A stretch of 64,000 bases of DNA, from positions 2,294,001 to 2,358,000 of the forward strand of contig NZ_AP022567.1 of NCBI RefSeq assembly GCF_010727475.1, read 5' to 3'. This DNA is from Mycolicibacterium mageritense. GTDB taxonomy: Bacteria > Actinomycetota > Actinomycetes > Mycobacteriales > Mycobacteriaceae. Shown here in pieces: positions 1-7,342 of this stretch (positions are counted from its first letter, which is position 1; every line of letters begins with the position of its first letter). The notes under the pieces were generated by a model. That model did not search any database and was not told where the DNA came from. It saw nothing but the letters and a program-made list of their open reading frames with translations. Position numbers and translations under genes: made by a program.

Positions 1-851
1 ACCGGGATGTGGTTCCGGCTCTCGAACTGACGCACCAACTCCTGCACGGCCGGGGTGAGGCCGAGCTGCGCGAGTACCTGCGGGTGCAGCGCGGTCACAG
101 TCGAGCGCAACCCCGTCGCGGTCTCCTGCAGGGCGGCGCGCACGCGGTCCAGCGCCGGATCGGGGTTGCGCTCGCGGATCTCGTCGAGGTCGAGGCGCGC
201 GGCGAGCAGGGTCTGCAACGGGCCGTCGTGCAGATGTTCGGCGAGTTCGGCGTTGCGCAGATCATCGGCCCTGGTGGACTCCGAGACGAGCCGTCGACGC
301 ACCTCGAGCAGGGCCTGCACGCGCGCCGAGCGCCGCACCAGCACGAACGACAAGGCCGTGGTGGCGACCGCGAGCCACGCGAGGAAACCGACGTGCATGT
401 AGACGATGTTGGGCAGGCCCACGCGATCGTCGCGTTTGGAGTAGAGGATCCACACGCCCAGGTAGCCGAGCGCGGTGCCGCTGGCCAGGAGTGCGGTCAG
501 GATCGGACGGTCTTGGAACGCAATGGATATGGGCAGCAGGAAGAACACCGGCAGCAACGCCGCGGTGGCCCCACCCGACACCGCGCACAGCGCCACGAGC
601 ACCAGCACATCGACTGCCGTCGAGGCCCACTCGACCCACCGGGGCATGGGCCCGCGGAGCACGACCACGAGCCACACCACCGCCGCTGCGGCGTACACGC
701 TCAGGATCACCGCGTAGACGGCGGGTAGCCAATGGTCGACTTCCCACACCGACACCAGCACGATGATCAGCCCGATGAGCGGCAGCCGGAGCACAGCCGA
801 CACCCGGACCGGTTGTGTCGCAAAGAAATCGACGAGGCGGCTCGACGCCAT
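1..851 (-). CDS. NarL/DegS-type sensor histidine kinase (3' end missing)
   Basis: This membrane sensor kinase should phosphorylate the response regulator encoded just upstream. The reading frame opens with ATG at 851, one base after the regulator's stop codon, and runs off the window edge. The first ~170 residues are strongly hydrophobic (for example LIGLIIVLVSVW) and read as four or five membrane segments with no obvious large sensor domain. The HisKA_3 dimerisation box ELAEHLHDGPLQ follows; the phospho-acceptor His of HDGPLQ is about residue 208. The last visible residues lead toward the ATPase domain, so the catalytic N and G boxes lie outside the window. The family assignment rests on the H-box and on the paired regulator. 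The signal sensed cannot be inferred. Confidence 0.88.
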   Translation of the reverse strand, partial: MASSRLVDFFATQPVRVSAVLRLPLIGLIIVLVSVWEVDHWLPAVYAVILSVYAAAAVVWLVVVLRGPMPRWVEWASTAVDVLVLVALCAVSGGATAALLPVFFLLPISIAFQDRPILTALLASGTALGYLGVWILYSKRDDRVGLPNIVYMHVGFLAWLAVATTALSFVLVRRSARVQALLEVRRRLVSESTRADDLRNAELAEHLHDGPLQTLLAARLDLDEIRERNPDPALDRVRAALQETATGLRSTVTALHPQVLAQLGLTPAVQELVRQFESRNHIP

Positions 852-852
852 G

Positions 853-1491
853 TCAGTCCAGCAGCCGGCGTCGCATCGCCTCGGCCACCGCGGCGGCACG
901 GTCACCCACACCGAGCTTCTCGTAGAGCCGCTGCACGTGTGTCTTGACCGTCGACGGGGCCAGGTACAGCTCCTTGGCCATGGCAGGAATGCTGCGGCCT
1001 TGCGCGATCAGGTTCAGCACCTCGCGTTCGCGCGGGCTCAGCGTCGGGGCGTCGGGTTCGTTGCGCCTGCGGATCTCCCCCGCGAGCCCCGCGGTCAGGC
1101 TCGGGTCGATCACGTCGCGGCCCTTCGCACACGCAAGCACCGCGTTGACGAGCTCGCTGCGCGTGGATTCCTTGGACAGGAACCCCGCCGCCCCCTGCTG
1201 CAGTGCGGTGTAGACGATGGCCGATTCGTCGTGCGCTGATACCAGCAGGACGCGGGTGGGCAATTCGTCGCGCACGACGGCCGCCGCCACCTGGGCCCCG
1301 TCGAGTTGCGGCATGCGGTAGTCGAGCAGCGCGACCTGGGGCTTGTGGGTCTTGATGAGCTCAAGCGCGTCGGCGCCGTTGTCGGCCTCGGCGACGACGT
1401 CGATCTCACCGCTGGACGTCAAGGCCCGCACCACGCCCTCGCGGAACATCGGGTGGTCATCGCCCACCACGACCCGCACTTTGTCGGCCAT
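853..1491 (-). CDS. LuxR/NarL-family response regulator
   Basis: This is a DNA-binding response regulator of 212 residues, the usual NarL-family length. The receiver domain (about 1-120) has the acidic pair D11-D12 in VVVGDDHP and phospho-acceptor D57 in ALLDYRMP. The C-terminal LuxR helix-turn-helix begins with LSPREREVLNLIAQG and carries the recognition-helix signature STVKTHVQRLYEKLGV. A start four codons upstream (1503) is possible, but ATG at 1491 gives the canonical receiver start MADKVRVVVGDD. The kinase follows after one base, so the two form a two-gene operon. Its targets are unknown; the divergently placed exported-peptide gene is one candidate. Confidence 0.93.
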   Translation of the reverse strand: MADKVRVVVGDDHPMFREGVVRALTSSGEIDVVAEADNGADALELIKTHKPQVALLDYRMPQLDGAQVAAAVVRDELPTRVLLVSAHDESAIVYTALQQGAAGFLSKESTRSELVNAVLACAKGRDVIDPSLTAGLAGEIRRRNEPDAPTLSPREREVLNLIAQGRSIPAMAKELYLAPSTVKTHVQRLYEKLGVGDRAAAVAEAMRRRLLD

Positions 1492-1667
1492 GCGGCACAG
1501 CATCGCACAACCGTGGGGCCACGTTCCGCCGATTGGGGGACAAGGGATTCAGCCGCCATACCCGCCGGTCGGGCGACAGATCTTGCGCGCCGCGGGCGGC
1601 ACAGTGGATACATCGCCGGCAACACCCGGCAGACAACCGAAAGAACCACTCACACAGGAGAATTCAG

Positions 1668-1904
1668 ATGAATACCAACCGTTTCACCCGATTCGTCGCC
1701 GCGCCCGCCCTCGCCGCGGGAGCGATCGGTATCGCCGCGCTCAGCCTGGCGGGCACCGCGTCCGCCAGCAGCTACACGCCGCCGACGCCGCGGCCCGGGA
1801 TCGTCGCAGTGCCGCACACCTACGCGAGCCCCGCGGCGTCGGCCTACCCCGGCGCGTGGTGGCACCGCCATCACCCGTCGCTGTTCAGCCCGTACGGCCG
1901 GTAG
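1668..1904 (+). CDS. Small exported protein, unknown function
   Basis: This 78-residue protein starts at ATG 1668 behind a good ribosome-binding site (ACAGGAG, 7 bases upstream). It has a classic Sec signal peptide: basic start MNTNRFTRF, a hydrophobic Ala/Leu/Gly core, and a likely cleavage site after GTASAS near residue 34. The mature part is short, rich in Pro, Tyr and His (PGAWWHRHHPSLF) and has no cysteines. It is transcribed divergently from the two-component system, separated by about 175 bases that must contain both promoters. Small secreted peptides of this kind are common in fast-growing mycobacteria. I do not recognise a function. Confidence 0.78.
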   Translation: MNTNRFTRFVAAPALAAGAIGIAALSLAGTASASSYTPPTPRPGIVAVPHTYASPAASAYPGAWWHRHHPSLFSPYGR

Positions 1905-1960
1905 AGCCACGACCGGTCTCCCGCTTGCCGGGAGGCCGGCCGGCAGGGAAAGTGGCCACC

Positions 1961-2842
1961 ATGCATCTGGACGAGCTGCAATGGTTCGTCGTCCTGGCCG
2001 AGACCGAGCACGTCACCGACGCCGCGGCCGAGCTCGGCGTCAGCCAGCCGACGCTGTCCCGGGCGCTGGCCCGCCTCGAAGACCAGTTGGGCGCACCGCT
2101 GTTCGACCGCGTGAACCGGCGGCTGCACCTCAACGCCTACGGCCAGATCCTGCTCGAACACGCGCGCCGCAGCATCGCCGAAATCCGTTCGGCCACCGAG
2201 CGGATCGCCGCATTGCGCGATCCCGACACCGGCACCGTCCGGTTGGCGTTCCTGCACTCGCAGGCCAGCTGGTTCGTACCGGATCTGCTCCGCCGGTTTC
2301 GCGCCGAAGCCCCGCGCGTGCAGTTCGACCTCGTGCAGGGCGCCGCGCACGTGATCGTCGAGCAACTCGCCAACGGCCAGGCCGACCTGGCGATCACGTC
2401 CCCCCGCCCCGACGGGTACCGGTGGCGTGGCCTTTACCTCGAACGGCTGTGCCTGGCCGTGCCGCGCGACCACCGGTTGGCGAGCCGCGCCCGGATCCGC
2501 CTGGCCGATGCCGCCGGCGAACCCTTCGTGGCGCTGGCACCCGGTTTCGGGTTGCGTCAGCTGACCGACGAACTGTGCGCCGAGGCCGGCATCGCGCCGC
2601 AGGTGGTGTTCGAGGCCATGGAGATCCCGACCATGGAAGGTCTGGTGGCAGCCGGGTTCGGCGTGGCCGTGGTACCGGTCCCCCGACCGGAGCGGGCCGA
2701 GCCGGGCGCGGTGTACGTCCCGCTGGCCGCGGCGTCGGCCAAACGTCAACTCGGCCTGGCCTGGTCCGCCGAACGACAGCTGCCGCCCGCCGCGCAGCGG
2801 TTCGCCGACTTTGTCATACGGCAGACGTATGAAGACAAGTAA
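1961..2842 (+). CDS. LysR-family transcriptional regulator
   Basis: This 293-residue regulator begins at ATG 1961 (MHLDELQWFVVLAETEHVT). The N-terminal winged helix-turn-helix includes SQPTLSRALARLEDQLG, the LysR signature, followed by the co-inducer-binding domain from about residue 90 to the end. Length and domain order are normal for the family. It ends 46 bases before an MFS transporter on the same strand. That layout and the usual habit of LysR proteins suggest it controls the exporter, possibly in one transcript. The effector cannot be read from the sequence. Confidence 0.92.
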   Translation: MHLDELQWFVVLAETEHVTDAAAELGVSQPTLSRALARLEDQLGAPLFDRVNRRLHLNAYGQILLEHARRSIAEIRSATERIAALRDPDTGTVRLAFLHSQASWFVPDLLRRFRAEAPRVQFDLVQGAAHVIVEQLANGQADLAITSPRPDGYRWRGLYLERLCLAVPRDHRLASRARIRLADAAGEPFVALAPGFGLRQLTDELCAEAGIAPQVVFEAMEIPTMEGLVAAGFGVAVVPVPRPERAEPGAVYVPLAAASAKRQLGLAWSAERQLPPAAQRFADFVIRQTYEDK

Positions 2843-2888
2843 CTCTATGCATTGGACACATCTGGAGTAGCTGCCTAGCCTCGACCGG

Positions 2889-4163
2889 GTGACTGCTTCG
2901 CCGACTTCCGTTGAGTGGCACGGTCATGCACACGGGTCGACCGATTATCGCCGTCTGCTGGCCGCGTTGTTCTGTGCGGGGGTGGCGACGTTCGCGCAGC
3001 TGTACTCCCCGCAATCAGTGCTGCCGCTGCTCGCCCGAGACCTCAAGATCGGCGCGGCCGACGCCGCGTTGGCGATATCGGCGGCCACCATCGGCCTTGC
3101 CGTCGGCGTGATCCCGTGGGCCGCGCTGGCCGACCGGATCGGCCGCGTTCAGGTCATGACGGTATCCGTCTCGGCTGCAACGGTTCTCGGGCTGCTGGTG
3201 CCGTTCGCCCCGACCTACCACCTGTTGCTGACCGGACGGGTGCTGGAGGGCCTGGTGCTGGCGGGCGTGCCCGCGGTCGCGGTCGCCTACCTCACCGAGG
3301 AGATCAACGCCGGGCATGCCGCGAGGGCCGCGGGCACCTATGTCGCGGGAACCACGATCGGCGGCCTGGCGGGCCGTCTGGTCACCGGACCGGTCGCCGA
3401 GGTCACCAGCTGGCGCGTCGGCGTGCTGACCGTCGCGGTGCTGTGCGCGCTGGCCGCGGTCGCGTTCATCAAACTCGCACCGCCCGCGCAGGGCTTCACG
3501 CCGACCCGCAGCCAGCGCGATCTGGTCCCCCGGTTGCTGGCCAACCTGCGTTCGCCACGCCAGCTCGTGCTCTACAGCCAGGCGTTCCTGCTCATGGGCG
3601 GCTTCGTGGCGCTCTACAACTTCCTGGGTTTCCGGCTGCTGGGCGCACCGTTCCACCTGCCACAGACCGTGGTGAGCCTGGTGTTCCTGGCCTACCTGGC
3701 CGGGACATGGGCGTCGGCACGCGCCGGAGCCGAGGCCACCCGGTTCGGCCGCAAACCCGTACTGCTGGCGTCGATCGCCACGATGATCCTCGGTGTCGCG
3801 GTCACGCTGAGTACCAACGTCGTGGCCGTGCTGGCCGGCCTGGTGATCGCGACGGCCGGATTCTTCGGCGCCCACGCGATCGCCTCGGGTTGGGTGGGCA
3901 GCGCCGCGCCGGTCGGCAAGGCGCAGGCGTCAGCGTTGTACAACCTCTTCTATTACGGCGGATCCAGCGCGGTCGGCTGGTTCGGCGGCGTCGCGTTCGA
4001 CGCCGCAGGCTGGCCCGCCGTGGCGGCCGTGGTGATGGGCCTTGCCGCGGTGGCGGCGCTGCTGGCCCTCACGCTCAGCTCACGTCACCACAGCGGCGAG
4101 CCGCTCGATCACCAGAGCTCGATGTCCCGCCCGTACTCCGACTCCGGACGCGGACCGAAATAG
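2889..4163 (+). CDS. MFS transporter (probable drug or metabolite exporter)
   Basis: This is a 424-residue major facilitator with about 12 hydrophobic segments. The loop between helices 2 and 3 carries the MFS motif A form PWAALADRIGRVQV, and the equivalent second-half loop has EATRFGRKPVLL. It resembles the YnfM-like group of efflux permeases. The start is GTG 2889. The C-terminal 19 codons overlap, in opposite orientation, the 3' end of the DUF1348 gene. A preceding LysR gene on the same strand probably regulates it. The substrate cannot be predicted. Confidence 0.9.
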   Translation: MTASPTSVEWHGHAHGSTDYRRLLAALFCAGVATFAQLYSPQSVLPLLARDLKIGAADAALAISAATIGLAVGVIPWAALADRIGRVQVMTVSVSAATVLGLLVPFAPTYHLLLTGRVLEGLVLAGVPAVAVAYLTEEINAGHAARAAGTYVAGTTIGGLAGRLVTGPVAEVTSWRVGVLTVAVLCALAAVAFIKLAPPAQGFTPTRSQRDLVPRLLANLRSPRQLVLYSQAFLLMGGFVALYNFLGFRLLGAPFHLPQTVVSLVFLAYLAGTWASARAGAEATRFGRKPVLLASIATMILGVAVTLSTNVVAVLAGLVIATAGFFGAHAIASGWVGSAAPVGKAQASALYNLFYYGGSSAVGWFGGVAFDAAGWPAVAAVVMGLAAVAALLALTLSSRHHSGEPLDHQSSMSRPYSDSGRGPK

Positions 4164-4570
4164 CGTCGCTGCGATTCGTCGATCTCGACGTCGTTGATGC
4201 TGGCCTCGCGTCGGGCCATCAGACCCTCGGGCGTGAACTGCCACAGCTCGTTGCCGTAACTGCGGTACCACTGTCCCGCGGCGTCGTGCCACTCGTACTG
4301 GAACCGCACCGCCATCCGGTTCTCGCGGAATCCCCACAGACTCTTGCGAAGGACGTAGTCGAGTTCGCGCTCCCACTTACGGGTCAGGAACGCCACGATC
4401 TCGTCGCGTCCCACGATGTGTTCGGAGCGATTGCGCCACACCGAATCGGGTGTGTAGGCGAGGCTGACTCGCTGCGGGTCACGGGTGTTCCACGCGTCCT
4501 CGGCGGCCTGCACCTTCTGAACGGCGGTTTCCATGGTGAACGGCGGGAATGGCGGCCGGCTCTCGGTCAT
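4109..4570 (-). CDS. DUF1348 (NTF2-like) family protein
   Basis: This is a 153-residue cytoplasmic protein of the DUF1348 family, an NTF2/SnoaL-like fold of unknown role. Characteristic stretches are AEDAWNTRDPQRVSLAYTPD, VGRDEIVAFLTRKW and the C-terminal SINDVEIDESQRRYFGPR. Length is normal. Its last 55 bases overlap the 3' end of the convergent MFS gene, and it is divergent from fadE2 across a gap of about 45 bases. No catalytic function is established for the family as far as I know. Confidence 0.88.
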   Translation of the reverse strand: MTESRPPFPPFTMETAVQKVQAAEDAWNTRDPQRVSLAYTPDSVWRNRSEHIVGRDEIVAFLTRKWERELDYVLRKSLWGFRENRMAVRFQYEWHDAAGQWYRSYGNELWQFTPEGLMARREASINDVEIDESQRRYFGPRPESEYGRDIELW

Positions 4571-4581
4571 CCCTCAGTTCT

Positions 4582-4602
4582 ACATGTCTAACCATGTGAC
4601 AT
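4582..4602. promoter_or_regulatory. Possible operator in the DUF1348/fadE2 divergent promoter
   Basis: Two nested inverted repeats lie in the short gap between divergent genes: ACATG...CATGT (4582-4597) and ATGTC...GACAT (4584-4602). The placement fits a repressor site acting on both genes. The arms are short and could be chance. Confidence 0.35.
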
Positions 4603-4614
4603 ATCGTGGCGGGC

Positions 4615-5844
4615 ATGGACTTCGCGATGTCAGCCAAGGCGGCGGACTACCACAGCCGGCTCACCGACTTCATGACCGAGCAGGTGTTCCCCGCAGAGGC
4701 AGCGTACGACGCCTATCGCGAAGAGAAAGGCGCGGCGGACCACACCGTCCCGCCGGTGGTCGAGGAGCTCAAGGCCAAGGCGAAGGCCGCGGGGCTGTGG
4801 AACCTGTTCCTGCCTTCGGAGTCGGGGCTGACCAACCTGGAGTACGCGCCGCTGGCCGAGATCTCGGGGTGGAGCATGGAGATCGCTCCCGAGGCCATCA
4901 ACTGTCAGGCGCCGGACACCGGGAACATGGAGACGCTGCACCTGTTCGCCAACGAGGCACAGCGCAAGGAGTGGCTCGAGCCACTGCTGGCCGGTGAGAT
5001 CCGCAGCGCGTTCGCGATGACCGAACCCGCGGTGGCCTCGTCCGACGCGCGCAACATCGAGACGACCATGCTGCGCGACGGATCCGACTACGTGATCAAC
5101 GGCCGCAAGTGGTGGATCTCGGGAGCCGCGGATCCGCGCTGCAAGATCCTCATCGTGATGGGCCGCACCAATCCCGATGCGGCATCGCACGCCCAGCAGT
5201 CGATGATCCTGGTGCCGGTCGACACCCCCGGCGTGGACATTCAGCGTTCGCTTGCGGTGTTCGGCTGGCAGGACCAGCACGGCCACTGCGAGATCGTGTT
5301 CGACAACGTGCGCGTGCCCGCCGAGAACCTGCTGCACGAGGAAGGCAGTGGTTTCGCGATCGCGCAGGCCCGGCTGGGGCCCGGCCGCATCCACCACTGC
5401 ATGCGCGCACTGGGCGCCGCCGAGCGGGCGCTGGCGTTGATGGTCGACCGTGTCCAGAAGCGCGTCGCGTTCGGCAAGCCGCTCGCCGAGCAGGGCGTGG
5501 TGCGTGAGTCGATTGCCAAGTCCCGCAACGAGATCGATCAGGCCAGGTTGCTGTGCGAGAAGGCCGCGTGGACCATCGACCAAGAGGGCAACAAGGCCGC
5601 CCACGTGCAGGTCTCCCAGATCAAGTCGGTTGCCCCGCAGGTCGCGTGCAACGTGATCGACCGGGCCATCCAGGTGCACGGCGCGGCAGGCATCAGCGAC
5701 GACTTCCCGCTGGCCCGGCTGTATTCCTGGCACCGTGCCATGCGGTTGTTCGACGGCCCCGACGAGGTCCACATGCGCACCATCGCGCGTGCCGAACTCG
5801 GCCGGGAGAAGTCACCGCTCGCCCGCGCTGTGACCGGCGGGTGA
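4615..5844 (+). CDS. fadE2: Acyl-CoA dehydrogenase, FadE2-like
   Basis: This is a flavin-dependent acyl-CoA dehydrogenase (about 409 residues) for the first oxidation step of acyl-CoA breakdown. Family landmarks include AFAMTEPAVASSDA for substrate/FAD binding, GRKWWISGA, and the C-terminal QVHGAAGISDDFPLARLYSWHRAMRLFDGPDEVH region. It resembles the long ACAD10/11-type enzymes. ATG 4615 is preferred; an in-frame GTG at 4606 is possible. The stop overlaps the start of the tyrosine phosphatase gene, the same pairing as M. tuberculosis fadE2 (Rv0154c) and ptbB (Rv0153c). That synteny supports the symbol. The exact acyl substrate is unknown. Confidence 0.9.
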   Translation: MDFAMSAKAADYHSRLTDFMTEQVFPAEAAYDAYREEKGAADHTVPPVVEELKAKAKAAGLWNLFLPSESGLTNLEYAPLAEISGWSMEIAPEAINCQAPDTGNMETLHLFANEAQRKEWLEPLLAGEIRSAFAMTEPAVASSDARNIETTMLRDGSDYVINGRKWWISGAADPRCKILIVMGRTNPDAASHAQQSMILVPVDTPGVDIQRSLAVFGWQDQHGHCEIVFDNVRVPAENLLHEEGSGFAIAQARLGPGRIHHCMRALGAAERALALMVDRVQKRVAFGKPLAEQGVVRESIAKSRNEIDQARLLCEKAAWTIDQEGNKAAHVQVSQIKSVAPQVACNVIDRAIQVHGAAGISDDFPLARLYSWHRAMRLFDGPDEVHMRTIARAELGREKSPLARAVTGG

Positions 5845-6629
5845 CCGCGATGCTGTCCGGAGCGTGGAATTTTCGCGACGTCGCAGAGACGGCAGGCATC
5901 CGGCCCGGCCTGCTGTACCGCTCCAGCGAGCTGAGCCGGCTCACCGACGACGGCCGCGAGGAGTTCCGGGAACTCGGCATCACCGATGTCGCCGACCTGC
6001 GTTCGCATCAGGAGGTCGAGCGTCGTGGCCCGGGCCAGGTGCCGTACGGCGTCACCGTGCACCTGCTGCCGTTCCATCCCGACGACGACTCCAACCAGGA
6101 TGCCCCGCACGAGAGCACCTTTCAGCGCGTGATGGCCGAATCGCAGGGCGACGACGACGTCTCGGTCTCGGCACGCCGCTACATGACCGAGGTGTACGAG
6201 GAGTTCCCCGGCCTGCCCGGCGCGCACAACGCTGTGCGGCAGGTGATCTCGCTGCTCGGCGCGAAGCGGCCGGTGATCGCGCACTGCTTCGCGGGCAAGG
6301 ACCGGACCGGGTTCACGGTCGCGACCGTGCTGTCCGCGGTCGGCGTGGAACGCGACGCCGTGATCACCGATTTCCTGCGCAGCAACGACGCGATCGTCGC
6401 GCTGCGCGAACGCATCATGGAGTCGGTGCGAGCCCGCGCCGACTCGGCTGAGGTGATCACCTTCGCGGAAGCCCGGCTGTCCGATGAGGTACTGGGTGTG
6501 CGCGAGGAGTATCTGGACGCCGCGTGGCGCAAGCTCGAGGACGCCTACGGCTCGGTCGACGGATTCGTCAAGGCCGCCGGAGTCACGCCCGAGGAGCTCA
6601 CGGCCGTGCGGGACGCGCTACTCGGGTAA
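5841..6629 (+). CDS. ptpB: Protein tyrosine phosphatase PtpB family
   Basis: This 262-residue protein matches the M. tuberculosis PtpB family along its length: GAWNFRDVAETAGIRPGLLY at the start, then RSSELSRL and GITDVADLRS, and the P-loop HCFAGKDRTGF with the catalytic Cys at about residue 149. C-terminal stretches FLRSNDAI and LGVREEYLDAAW are also diagnostic. GTG 5841 overlaps the fadE2 stop codon (GTGA) and gives a length close to M. tuberculosis PtpB; ATG 5850 is the alternative start. In pathogenic species the phosphatase is secreted and acts on host targets. In an environmental relative its role is unclear. No signal peptide is visible. Confidence 0.93.
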   Translation: MTAMLSGAWNFRDVAETAGIRPGLLYRSSELSRLTDDGREEFRELGITDVADLRSHQEVERRGPGQVPYGVTVHLLPFHPDDDSNQDAPHESTFQRVMAESQGDDDVSVSARRYMTEVYEEFPGLPGAHNAVRQVISLLGAKRPVIAHCFAGKDRTGFTVATVLSAVGVERDAVITDFLRSNDAIVALRERIMESVRARADSAEVITFAEARLSDEVLGVREEYLDAAWRKLEDAYGSVDGFVKAAGVTPEELTAVRDALLG

Positions 6630-7060
6630 CCGCTCCGCGGCACCATTCCGGGATCACGTTCGCCACACAGGCCACGTGATCCCCACCCGTCGCCGGGCGG
6701 AGACTGATGTCGCTGTGCCTGCCTGTGCGCGACAATGTCGCTGTGGGCGCCACATACGCCACACATTGCCCACTGACACCACAAAAGTGCAGACGCGATC
6801 GGCTCATTTGTCTCAATAACCCAGGGAAACAACATGTTTCACATGCCCGCCTTGGCGCGACAAAGTCGCGCGTAGTCGGGCAACCGAATTTTCGTAACGG
6901 CTGTGGTTCAGGTGGCCGCTGCGTTCAGAGTGATCTTCGGCGCGGGGCGCATGAGACCGACGGGTCTGATGTTGCGATTTCTGCGACTTTGTCGCAGACA
7001 GCCGGGCACATCGGTACTGCCTCCGGAATTTGGGACTGGTGTGACGACAGAGGACAACCG
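6630..7060. other. Intergenic region with three spaced palindromes
   Basis: I see no convincing gene here between ptpB and the 3' end of the ctpI operon. The region carries three copies of a palindrome built on GCGAC-N3-GTCGC at 6729-6741, 6855-6871 (arms extended to GCGCGAC/GTCGCGC) and 6980-6998 (TCTGCGAC TTT GTCGCAGA). Their centres are about 127 bases apart. Several short frames cross the region but none has a family-like sequence or a good ribosome-binding site. Confidence 0.6.
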
Positions 7061-7342
7061 TCACGCCTCCTCTAGCGCCTCGCCCACCTCCTGCGCAATG
7101 CGGTTGTGCTCGTTGTGCATGAGCACGTGGCCGGCACCGAGCACGAGTGCCACCGGCCAGTCGATGATCTCGACAGCGGCGAGGATGCCGAGTGCGCCGT
7201 AGTAGGCCAACTGTTCGGGATGAGGCACGCGAACCCGGCCGATCGCGGGCAGGGTGACCGTGAAGCCCCTGGCCTCGCGCACCCGGTGCACGGCCTCGCG
7301 GTGGGTGACGGGATCTTTGGGCATTCGTCGCCTTTCGGTCAT
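7061..7342 (-). CDS. Small membrane-associated protein in the ctpI operon
   Basis: This 93-residue protein starts at ATG 7342, which overlaps the stop codon of the upstream P-type ATPase gene (ATGA), so translational coupling is likely. The basic N-terminus is followed by the hydrophobic segment LAYYGALGILAAVEIIDWPVALVLGAGHVLM, probably one or two membrane passes, and an acidic tail. No catalytic motif is visible. The coupling suggests a role with the ATPase, for example as a subunit or stabiliser. That role is inference only; I do not recognise the family by name. Confidence 0.75.
   Translation of the reverse strand: MTERRRMPKDPVTHREAVHRVREARGFTVTLPAIGRVRVPHPEQLAYYGALGILAAVEIIDWPVALVLGAGHVLMHNEHNRIAQEVGEALEEA

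Noticed and set aside
6707..7075. Plus-strand open frame of 122 codons over the three palindromes
   Set aside because: No ribosome-binding site, no family resemblance, and it spans the palindromes; more likely chance.
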